Assembly (NCBI GenBank): GCA_019828565.1
Contig: JAHDYR010000020.1
Coordinates: 124,001-188,000, forward strand
Origin: Carpediemonas membranifera
Taxonomy: Eukaryota; Fornicata
Length of the DNA: 64,000 bases
Direction of reading: 5' to 3'
In this document: in pieces, positions 34,426 through 42,106 of the stretch
Layout of the letters: each line of letters begins with the position of its first letter
Numbering within the stretch: position 1 is the stretch's first letter
Program-made: the position numbers and the translations under genes
Notes under the pieces: model-generated
What the model was told of the DNA's origin: nothing
The model's input: only the letters and a program-made list of their open reading frames with translations
Databases searched by the model: none

Positions 34426-35487
34426 TCATATCCAAAGCCCCATCCGGATGTGATAGCTCTTCTTGCCTCCGTGTCCGCCTGGGGCATAGAATGCGGGGCC
34501 GGGGACGCCCTTGGGCTTGTACTCAAACCTCCGCGACCCCGAGACAAAGGCGGCGCTGCTTACGGCCTTGGGCACTGTGGCCGCCGCATCGCTGGCATAC
34601 TGACCAGGGCCTGGCATGCTGTCCTTTCGGGCCATGTTCCTGATTGGTCTGCCAAATCTGTCCAGGTTACCGACCTTGAACACGCGGGACTCTGGTGCGG
34701 GCTTGAAGTCGGCCTGGGCGTTGTTGTCGGACAAAATCCGCTTATGAATCTCCCGCTGCCGCTCAGAGTAGGCTAGAAGCTTGGTGTCCGCAATAAATGG
34801 GTCGACGAGGTCGACCTGGCGCTGAGTGAGTGTGGCGTTCGGGTTCAGCTTGGGCAGCCTGTTATTCTTGCCCAGTCGCTCCTTACTGCTCTGCGCCCTC
34901 GAGTTGAGTGCCGCCCGGCCGGTATAGTAGGTGAGGGGGTCCTCGTTCAACCCCCTCTCACTACGGTCGAACGACTCAGCTATGCCACCGGTGTCGTTTG
35001 CCTTCACTTCGAACTTGGGGCCAGCAAACCTCGGGGCGTGGCTCATAGACGGCGCTGGGGCAGTTCTGGCGAAAGGGGCGGGCACGGAATACTGTCCGGG
35101 GCCCGGGGAAGGCGCTCGAGGCACCTTGTAGCCAACAGTCTTGCCAAACGCCGCGGTCGACACCTTCATCTTCGTCCCTTCAGGCAGCTTCGGGCTATAC
35201 GACGTGGGGCCGGCCCGGTGCCGGGCAGTCCGGGGGATCGAGTGACCGGTGGACTTCGACGCCATCGGGCCGAACCCGCGGTAGCTATATGATACAGATT
35301 CCGTGTTCAGAGCGCTTCTCGGTGGGCTATAATCCGCTGGCGATGGCGCAAAGCTCTTGGTCTCGGAAAATCGCGGTGCGCCACTAAGCATGGGCTTCGG
35401 TCGTGTTTCAAAATCTCTGGCGAAGCGTATTGAAGATGAAATTGCTCCTTTCGTCTTTGCTGTGCCGCCCTTGGAGCGATGATTCAT
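34426..35487 (-). CDS. SHIPPO/STPGR-repeat ciliary protein
   Basis: A 353-residue protein with repeated PGP-type motifs (SPGPGQYSVP, MPGPGQYASD, VPGPAFYAPG, and the variant AGPTSYSP), the hallmark of SHIPPO/STPGR proteins such as ODF3/CIMAP that decorate axonemal microtubules. The sequence between repeats is Lys/Arg/Ser-rich and probably disordered. The C terminus is GKKSYHIRMGLWI. It is expected in flagella, alongside the kinesin-9 and dynein-related genes of this window. The ATG is at 35485-35487. There is no intron. Confidence 0.8.
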   Translation of the reverse strand: MNHRSKGGTAKTKGAISSSIRFARDFETRPKPMLSGAPRFSETKSFAPSPADYSPPRSALNTESVSYSYRGFGPMASKSTGHSIPRTARHRAGPTSYSPKLPEGTKMKVSTAAFGKTVGYKVPRAPSPGPGQYSVPAPFARTAPAPSMSHAPRFAGPKFEVKANDTGGIAESFDRSERGLNEDPLTYYTGRAALNSRAQSSKERLGKNNRLPKLNPNATLTQRQVDLVDPFIADTKLLAYSERQREIHKRILSDNNAQADFKPAPESRVFKVGNLDRFGRPIRNMARKDSMPGPGQYASDAAATVPKAVSSAAFVSGSRRFEYKPKGVPGPAFYAPGGHGGKKSYHIRMGLWI

Positions 35488-35700
35488 ATTGAGGAATTCG
35501 GTCGTTGTGGAACGCGCAGATTACGGCACGTCTCCGATAGAGACGCCCAGAGCCCTGTGTCAGCGGATCGTCGTCTGCATCACTCGGGGCAGCTGCAGTT
35601 TTATCGCCGTCTCGTCAAGCTTCACCAAGCGCCGATCCAGGGTTCTATCATGAGTCGGACACCCGGGCCAAAAATGCCTCGATTTACTCCGCGTGTAGCG

Positions 35701-36468
35701 TCATATGACCTGTGCGAGGATATCTGCTAGCAGATCCCGCACTCGCGCCTCGAACCCGTGGTACCCATGGTCGCAGCCCTCGAACAACACCCGAGTGGCC
35801 TCGCACCCGCCCGCACCAATGTACTGAGTCAAGAGATCCGCGTCCTTGTAGGGAATGATCTCGTCGGCGGTGCCATGGACGACAGTGACACACACGGAGG
35901 GGGGTATGGCGCTAATCTGCCGCATGTCGAGACTGACGCGCTCGTCCATCATTGCTTGGGTCACCACTCGATCCACATCACCGAACCGCTTAATGAACTG
36001 CCCGGTTGAGGCGAGCTGGGCCATCTGCTGGGTACTGTACCTGCCCTCGGGCTGCACTGCCATGTCGCCCCGACCGGAGAGCGCCACGACGGCGGGGACT
36101 GAGGCGCGCTGGGCAGCGTGGAGCAGGACCTCGTCCGCGCCCTTGCTGTGGCCTACAACGAGGGTGGGGGCGAGGCCGCGGGCAAGGGCCCAGTTCACCA
36201 CGGAATCAATGGCATCGACTTCGGCCTGGTACCCAAGCGTGAACATGCCAGGACTGTCGCCATTACCGGGCATATCGAAGCGTATAGTGCTGTATCCGGG
36301 AAGATGAGCCGCAAGATAGGCGAGAAAGCGCTGATCCTTGTGTGCCCCAAGGCCGTGTGCGAATATGACGAGCTTTTTGCCGCATTCAATGAACTTGCCT
36401 ACAAGGTGCGCATCATTATGAGGGATGCGGACTATTTCTCCGACGAGTCTGCTATCCTCGAGCTCCAT
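35701..36468 (-). CDS. Alpha/beta hydrolase
   Basis: A 255-residue serine hydrolase. The oxyanion motif is FAHGLGAHKD, the nucleophile elbow is GHSKGAD with catalytic Ser near residue 109, the acid is in HGTADEIIP, and the catalytic His is in CDHGYHG near the C terminus. GHSKG is found in monoacylglycerol-lipase-like and related intracellular esterases. There is no signal peptide, so it is probably cytosolic. The substrate is not predictable. The ATG at 36466-36468 is used; the frame extends ten codons further to a GTG. Confidence 0.85.
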   Translation of the reverse strand: MELEDSRLVGEIVRIPHNDAHLVGKFIECGKKLVIFAHGLGAHKDQRFLAYLAAHLPGYSTIRFDMPGNGDSPGMFTLGYQAEVDAIDSVVNWALARGLAPTLVVGHSKGADEVLLHAAQRASVPAVVALSGRGDMAVQPEGRYSTQQMAQLASTGQFIKRFGDVDRVVTQAMMDERVSLDMRQISAIPPSVCVTVVHGTADEIIPYKDADLLTQYIGAGGCEATRVLFEGCDHGYHGFEARVRDLLADILAQVI

Positions 36469-36619
36469 CGACCGTGGCCGAGTCGAAAGCCGAGACACGG
36501 AGCTGGGGTTGATGCCAGCTCAGCGTCGACGCCAGCTCTAGTACAGCTCAGTATCGGTTGGTCGGTGAGGGTCATCAATCTCCCATCCTCACGCCACTCA
36601 GCTAATAAACGAGTTTAAA

Positions 36620-37339
36620 CTACAGCTGTGGGCCACCAAACTTGTGCTGTGAAAGCACATGGTCTAATGCGCCCTCCTCGTACATCTTGATGAGCCTCTC
36701 CGACATGAGCGAGCACTGAACCTCACGGTCGATGCTGTACGCCGCCTCGAACGGGGCCGTCGTCGGCCCGTCCACCCCGGTGCCGGTGGTCAGCGGTACC
36801 GCGTCCTGCACAGTCCGGGCAGACCCGTCGAGGATCTGTTCGCCGGTGACGGGGATATCAACCACACCCGATTGATCTGGGATACCACGAACTCGGCAGT
36901 TCTGGAACCAAATCTTACATTTTTCCACAGAGAGGTCGACAAACTGGGCTATGTTGGCCAGTTGATCCCGACTGGGGTAGTTCTGGACCTTATAACACTT
37001 GATCAAGGCGGAATACTGGGTGGGGCGAAAGGCGCGGCCCCGGGAATTGCGGCTTGTCTTCCCCCCGTCCTTGGTACTTCGGCTTCGCTTCTTCTTAATT
37101 GGACTACACGGATTGTATACCGGATCATCGGCTAAGTTCGCCTCGACGGTCAAATCAGGAAGAATGTGATGCTTTGCGTCAACAGGCGGTGGAGAGACGC
37201 CAATCTTCCCCACACTGATTTCGCTTGTAATTGCTGGAATATCATGTGGAGCCACGATAGGTAGAGAGGCATCCGCGGACATCGCGCGAGCCTGAGGCTT
37301 ATTCCTGGCATAAAATGCGGGATCCGCTCTGGCATGCAT
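36620..37339 (-). CDS. Homeodomain-like transcription factor
   Basis: A 239-residue protein. Residues about 95-155 form a homeodomain: a basic arm (KTSRNSRGRAFRPTQYSALIK), helix 2 (SRDQLANIAQFVDLS) and recognition helix EKCKIWFQNCRVRG. Trp48, Phe49 and Asn51 are kept, but the usual Arg53 is preceded by Cys (FQNCR for FQNRR), which may alter base contacts. The N-terminal part includes a KKKRSR nuclear localisation signal. The rest is low complexity. It is a DNA-binding regulator with unknown targets. The ATG is at 37337-37339. There is no intron. Confidence 0.75.
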   Translation of the reverse strand: MHARADPAFYARNKPQARAMSADASLPIVAPHDIPAITSEISVGKIGVSPPPVDAKHHILPDLTVEANLADDPVYNPCSPIKKKRSRSTKDGGKTSRNSRGRAFRPTQYSALIKCYKVQNYPSRDQLANIAQFVDLSVEKCKIWFQNCRVRGIPDQSGVVDIPVTGEQILDGSARTVQDAVPLTTGTGVDGPTTAPFEAAYSIDREVQCSLMSERLIKMYEEGALDHVLSQHKFGGPQL

Positions 37340-37968
37340 GATGGCCTCAAAAACGTCAGCGATGGATGCAACGTATCACAGTGAGCGTCATACTTCGTCA
37401 TTTTAATTATTGTGGGTCTCGAGTTATCGTTTTCAAGAGCAGCTCACTGAGACATTGGATGACAATTTTGACTGAAGCCACCGTCAAGGTCAGAAATGAA
37501 GATTGTACTCACTCAGCAAACTTCATATTTACACGCATGCTACCTGTATAGCCGTTGCCAGGGCGCCGACCGCCCCGGTGTTGCCCTTGTGTCACGGGTT
37601 GGATCATCCGAGAAAGAGGGGAGGTCGGCGAGTGCTGGTCATTCTGAACCATGTCAGTATAAATTATTCAACCCAATCCTTTTCATGCGTCACCTTCATT
37701 GCCATTGCCTGATCGTCATCATGGGTGGACATGAACACCCGCATTCTGGCAACATCGCCAAGTGATACACGTAGTGAACCATCATGAGTTATGCGGCATA
37801 TTTTATGGTAGTTTATTATGACTCCACGGTCGACCCTCGGACCAGACCAGACGGGCGGATGCTGTCTGCGGCACCAACGGCATCGATTGTTCTGAGACTA
37901 GGCAATTGCTGAAACCTAACAATGCGCTCTCCAGAGCTAGCGTTGCTCTATTTATGTCAATAAGTTCC
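37340..37968. other. Intergenic, no gene seen
   Basis: About 630 bp. Several plus-strand frames of 60-90 codons overlap one another but show no domain. No repeat shared with other parts of the window was seen. It is the longest stretch without any assignment in the central region. Confidence 0.45.
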
Positions 37969-38658
37969 TTAGAGGTCATCCTCCTTGATGTACCGGTTGC
38001 CCTCACTCTGCCGGCCGTAGTAGATATATCGGCACTTTCCCACAGTTGTCGTGACCTTTGGCGTCTTCATGGGGGAGTCTGGGATCTCCTCGACCTTGAT
38101 CCGGTTCTTCTGGCTCGCGAGGACCGACCTTCTCGTGCTCATCCGGATGTGTCGGACTTGCATGGCGTCCGTAGTCTCACTCTGAGTCACGGCAGAGAAG
38201 TCAATGTGCTTGAGGGTCGGGACCTCGCTGATGAGTCTGTATCTAAACTGCTGGTATTGGTCGGTCACGGCAGACGCCGTGAAGATGTTGGGGATGCCTG
38301 GGTTCTTCAGAACAGAGAGGTGGGCGAGCGAGGGGAAGCCTTGGGCGAGGGCTGTGATGAATATGGCCATGTCTCTGATCTTGTTCTGGTTCAAGGAGAG
38401 GTAGGTGACAGAAGGAAGCTCAGGGAAGCAGCCCTTCTCCCCGATAATGGCGTTATCGTCGAGGTTCACGGTGTGAGCACAGATAAATTGCTCTAGGCCG
38501 TGCAGATTGCTGAGCATGTTGTGTGAAAGGTCCACCACGGAGTACTTCTCGGGGTTTTCTACTGTGGGGATTTCGGTAAGAGATTTCCCGCTCAAATCAA
38601 ACGTGATACTGTGAGCAATTGGTGATCTTGGTACTGTCGGTGATTTTGGTGCCACCAT
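37969..38658 (-). CDS. Leucine-rich repeat protein, SDS22/LRMDA-like
   Basis: A 229-residue protein with four or five short LRRs of the SDS22 type (FDLSGKSLTEIP, VVDLSHNMLSNLHGLEQ, TVNLDDNAIIGEKG, YLSLNQNKIRDMA) closed by a cap containing QFRYRLISEVPTLKHIDF. That cap (xYRYxxxxxLPxLKxLD type) matches LRRcap/LRMDA proteins, many of them ciliary. A basic tail with MSTRRSVLASQKNRIKVEE follows. The partner is unknown. The ATG is at 38656-38658. There is no intron. Confidence 0.75.
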   Translation of the reverse strand: MVAPKSPTVPRSPIAHSITFDLSGKSLTEIPTVENPEKYSVVDLSHNMLSNLHGLEQFICAHTVNLDDNAIIGEKGCFPELPSVTYLSLNQNKIRDMAIFITALAQGFPSLAHLSVLKNPGIPNIFTASAVTDQYQQFRYRLISEVPTLKHIDFSAVTQSETTDAMQVRHIRMSTRRSVLASQKNRIKVEEIPDSPMKTPKVTTTVGKCRYIYYGRQSEGNRYIKEDDL

Positions 38659-39132
38659 TATACAGAAATCTTGATGTCGGCCGATTGTCTCGGGCAGTTT
38701 AGTGCAGGCGCCGATGGCTTCATCGCTGGGCAGTCACTGAACTTCCTCAAGAAGATCGCTGCAATGGCGGGCTTCTCGTCGCGCTATCTGCCCCAGTCGC
38801 TGAGTCGCTGGGACATCCACCGACTCAAATTCGACATCGCCGTCACACTCGCTGAGGGTAACTGCCGGGTCTACAACGCCTCCAAGGGGGCGACTGACCC
38901 CTCCTTTTAACCCTCTTCGATTTGAAGAGATTGCCGGGCGCTGTGTACAGTGGCGAGATGCAGTGCGCGTGTGTGAGAGTGTGCAGGTGTGAGACGTGAG
39001 TATCGGACCCCGGTGCGCTGCTGATTGGCTCGACTTTGGCGAGGCTGATTCATCGAGACGAGACCAAGGGTCAGGGTGATGGTTATAAAGATGTTTGTTT
39101 AGTGCAGAAAAACACATGTGCGTGTATTGAAT
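38659..39132. other. Region with overlapping short frames
   Basis: A plus frame (38671-38910, ending in FDIAVTLAEGNCRVYNASKG) and an overlapping minus frame (38734-39165) are both open and neither has a recognisable domain. I cannot decide between them, and both may be by-products of GC-rich sequence. No feature is called. Confidence 0.35.
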
Positions 39133-39262
39133 GGTCGGACAAAGTGTCTTATTCTGCGACAACACGTGCCCTGTCTCCCTCCTACCCAGTCTACTCTTAT
39201 GTCGGCAGGGGTGCTGTCTTCTTCAGAGACACCACAAAACGAGCTATCTGGCAAACGGCAAG
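39133..39262 (+). mobile_element. Diverged family 1 left-end fragment
   Basis: The sequence GGTCGGACAAAGTG...TTATTCTGCGACAACAC, then CCCTGTCTCCCTCCTAC, follows the same order as the left 130 bp of family 1 copies, including the later ATGTCGGCAGGG and TCTTCTTCAGAG segments, at clearly lower identity. The Fanzor part is missing. It ends about 30 nt before the stop codon of the gene at 39290-39868, so the insertion may have defined or truncated that 3' end. Confidence 0.55.
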
Positions 39263-39289
39263 ACTAGAGCCATTCACCATCACCCCCAT

Positions 39290-39868
39290 TCACACACCAT
39301 CTCTCTCCGTAAGCACTAGGGCGAATGCCGCGATGACCGCGACTTTATCGCTCACGCCCAGGGCACCCCTCCAGCACCACGCGAACCAGCGCACGTCAGG
39401 GTCGTCTCGTCTCATCATTGCCGCCCTTAGTCTGGACGGGTTGAGCTTCAGGCTACTGGGCGCGATGCTCCTCGCAAGGGATTCGACGCGGTCTATCTCG
39501 GCAGGAGTCAGCCGCGTCGCCTCGAACCTCGACCCGCTTGCCAGCATCGTTGCACGCAAGCTGAGGTGAGCCTGCACTTCGCGGTCATCAGGGGTGAGTT
39601 GGACGGCTGTCTCCAGCGAGTCGGCTGTGTTGGCGAGCTCGTCGTCGGGGGAAGGGGAGCGTGTGAAGCGGAGGCTCTGCCTTGGCAGGGGTGGAGGTGG
39701 CGTCAGGGACTCGGGAACCTCGGGCTCGGGCTCCGAGGGTTCGTGGGGCTTGGTGTGAGGGGATTTGGGTGCAGCTGGAGCTCTGATAGGGGATATATGC
39801 TCCTCTATTGGGATCAAATCCTCAATTTCAGCCACGATATGCTGGTATACATTGTGGTAGTGGAACAT
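39290..39868 (-). CDS. Unknown protein with Pro/Glu-rich linker
   Basis: A 192-residue protein. The N terminus MFHYHNVYQHIVAEIEDLIP is followed by a disordered Pro/Glu/Ser segment (PSEPEPEVPESLTPPPPLP), a helical region (SLETAVQLTPDDREVQAHLS and so on) and a hydrophobic end (DKVAVIAAFALVLTERDG). No family was recognised. The ATG at 39866-39868 is preferred to a longer frame. The C terminus abuts a decayed mobile-element fragment and may not be original. Confidence 0.45.
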   Translation of the reverse strand: MFHYHNVYQHIVAEIEDLIPIEEHISPIRAPAAPKSPHTKPHEPSEPEPEVPESLTPPPPLPRQSLRFTRSPSPDDELANTADSLETAVQLTPDDREVQAHLSLRATMLASGSRFEATRLTPAEIDRVESLARSIAPSSLKLNPSRLRAAMMRRDDPDVRWFAWCWRGALGVSDKVAVIAAFALVLTERDGV

Positions 39869-40269
39869 GCGGCTGTGTGATAACGAGGAGGGCGATAACT
39901 CACTAACGGACAAGCCAGCCACGGGCAAAGCGCTGGAGCGTAACTGCAGCGCGATATTTCTCCCCAGTATAATCGATATCGCGGCGAACACCCGTCCTTC
40001 GGCCGGCAATGCTCGCGGTCATTTGTGCCGACTCGATGGTGTAGTCAACCGACCCGACCCACATCACTGACAGGGGGCTGCATTGCGTACGATGTGCAAA
40101 CGACGTAGCTTAAGCCAGATTCTTTGCTCCATGGTTTGCTTTCCGTCGGGTTGTCAAACAAACAACCAAGCGGTCCTCCTCCCTCAGAATGGGCCCAGCA
40201 ACCACGCATTCATCTTCTTGACTTAATAAACGATAGCTTGGTGCTTGAAAGATAGTCACGATTTACCAC
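39869..40269. other. Intergenic, no gene seen
   Basis: About 400 bp between the unknown gene and eL24. No motif or repeat was recognised. Confidence 0.5.
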
Positions 40270-40671
40270 TTACTGCTTGGTGCGCTTAGCCTTCTTGAGC
40301 TCCGCCATCGCAGCCTTGCGAGCATCGGCGGAAAGAGAGGTGGTGCGGCGCTTAGCAGCGAGGTCCTTGGAGTCGAGGCCAGAGTAGCCACGGACAACAA
40401 CGTTGGACTTGACAGAGCGCTGGTGGCGACGGCGAGTGGTGATCTCAACGTCCTTCTTGAGGGCGCGGCGGTAGGCAGCAGTCCAGCAGATCTTGCGGGG
40501 AGCCCACTTGTTCTGGAAATGAACAGCAGCCTTCCGGTTGAGGAAGGTGAAAGAACGACCGTCGAGGCGGACGTACTTCTGACCGCGACCGGGATGGATC
40601 TTGATGCCAGAGTAGCTGCAGATCTCGTGACGGACCTATATAAGCTGAAAACGTGCTGGTTAACATGCCAT
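40270..40671 (-). CDS. Large-subunit ribosomal protein eL24
   Basis: A 122-residue eL24 with the signature CSYSGIKIHPGRGQKYVRLD, then RKICWTAAYRRALKK and a basic C-terminal helix (KKAKRTKQ). The body frame is blocked by TAG just upstream of GTC CGT CAC. It connects to an ATG at 40669-40671 if a 33-nt intron (40636-40668) is removed; that intron begins GCATGT and ends TTATATAG, so it would be a GC-AG intron matching the local GTATGT donor except at position 2. The resulting start is M-VRHEICSYSG, the right length for the family. It sits in the 60S subunit at the inter-subunit bridge. Confidence 0.9.
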
Positions 40672-40800
40672 TGGGGTATTCAAGCGCTCTTCTTTTTTTC
40701 AGAAAAAAATGATCACATCATTCCTTCGCGGCCTTGTTTCCCGCAACCACGCATGCCTAATGATTTAATTAGCCACTCCAGCCAACTGAGCTCCTCTATA

Positions 40801-41404
40801 TTACAACCTCCGCATCATCTTTTTGTCCTTCTTGGGCTGAGCGGGTTTTGACCCTTCTTTCGCATGGACATTACTAGGTAAGCAAGGTCACGACAACAAC
40901 GTACGTCCACATTTTCGCCCGACTGACGTACTCCTCGTAGTCCTCCATCTCCAGTTTGGCGGCCTCATCGTTGAGCGCAGACTCGGGGAAGGGCTCGAGC
41001 AAGAGGCAGCGGATGATCATCAGCACATGCCGAAGGGTGGTGTCTGGGGTCCAGTCCCTCTTCAAGACCTGAGTGAGGCGGCTGCAGTGGACATACGTTG
41101 ACGCAGATCTCCCCATCGACGCTGATGTTGGGGTGAAACACCTTGGTCATGAACCGGCCGAGGGGCGGCGAGTTGGGGTAATCGGAAGGGAACCGGAATC
41201 TTGGTGAGAGGCGCAGTGGGGAACATACTTCACGAGGAACTTGCCTCCTTCGAACGGGGACGCCTCTGGGCCCTCCAACGTGGCGGTGACGTCCTGGATG
41301 TTGGTTTCGTTTACCGCAATCGTCCAGCCAGTTGGCTGATCATTAACCATGTCTTTCAGCTGCGCCATGATTTGCTTCATGGCTGAAATGGAGAGATCAC
41401 TCAT
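40801..41404 (-). CDS. UBE2S: Ubiquitin-conjugating enzyme UBE2S (APC/C K11 chain elongation)
   Basis: A 171-residue E2 from four exons (41229-41404, 41097-41199, 40905-41068, 40801-40873) with introns of 29, 28 and 31 nt (GTATGT, GTATGT and GTACGT donors). The core is [19 protein letters not shown], with catalytic Cys in EICVN, then [20 protein letters not shown], the UBE2S-specific signature. The third intron exposes a basic tail ending [10 protein letters not shown]; the same Lys-rich tail and terminal Arg-Arg-Leu let human UBE2S dock on the anaphase-promoting complex. It extends Lys11-linked ubiquitin chains on mitotic substrates. A CDK gene in the window is a possible pathway partner. 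Confidence 0.92.
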
Positions 41405-41632
41405 TGTTGGTTGTGTCGAAAAATGCTGAACTTTTCGCGAGCATGTCACGAAGCTCAGCTTGGCACTGTGACACTAACCAACATTATCTGCATTATCGAG
41501 TATTTTTGTAGTGACTGACCTTTGAAAGTCTTTAGGAATGGGCAGGTCGACCCCGGGTCTCAAATGCTCCACTCACCCCACACCATAACCGATTTAGAAC
41601 AAAATGGACAAGTACGGACCGCTTGGCAGCAT

Positions 41633-41950
41633 TCATTGGTCGTTCATGGCCTGTACAGCGATGAACTGGTAGCCCGCCTCGGGGATGGCAATGATCTCGT
41701 GCTTCTGCGACCGAATGCGGACAAAACGAAGATCGTTTGTGGGATCAATGTCACGAACAGACGCACGGCTCATGGAAGTGAACTGGGAGACGAGAGTAGC
41801 GTATTTGCTGCTGAGCTCCTGATCCTCGAAGGTTGTGCGCACGACATCGCCATCATTTGAAAGGATTACGACACCAAGAACGCCGGGTTGCGCCGAAATA
41901 CGAGAAAGAGTTGCCTCGACTTCGTTTGTAGCCTGTTTCTCCCCGCTCAT
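41633..41950 (-). CDS. Roadblock/LC7 dynein light chain
   Basis: A 105-residue DYNLRB protein, full length for the family. The fold elements are VEATLSRISAQPGVLGVVIL, SNDGDVVRTTF, LVSQFTSMSRASVRDIDP and NDLRFVRIRSQKHEIIAIPE. It dimerises on the dynein intermediate chain in cytoplasmic and IFT dyneins. A dynein light-intermediate-chain-like gene lies at 9819-10860. The ATG at 41948-41950 is chosen because MSGEKQATNEVE is the normal start region. An imperfect promoter motif (GCATAACCTGCACC) lies about 40 nt upstream. Confidence 0.92.
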   Translation of the reverse strand: MSGEKQATNEVEATLSRISAQPGVLGVVILSNDGDVVRTTFEDQELSSKYATLVSQFTSMSRASVRDIDPTNDLRFVRIRSQKHEIIAIPEAGYQFIAVQAMNDQ

Positions 41951-42106
41951 GATCAGGAACGAAGGCCAAGAATTATCTGAGCGCATAACCTGCACCTTGC
42001 CGCAGTCTGCCGCCTGACAGTCTGACTGCGGCGACCAGTGGGCCTACTGATCGAGGGCTACTCTAATCTACAAACATTTAGTCCGGCGCCACCCCTCTAC
42101 TCTAAT

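Noticed and set aside
38671-38910. Plus-strand 79-codon frame
   Set aside because: It overlaps an equally open minus frame, has no domain and runs against the strand used by all other genes.
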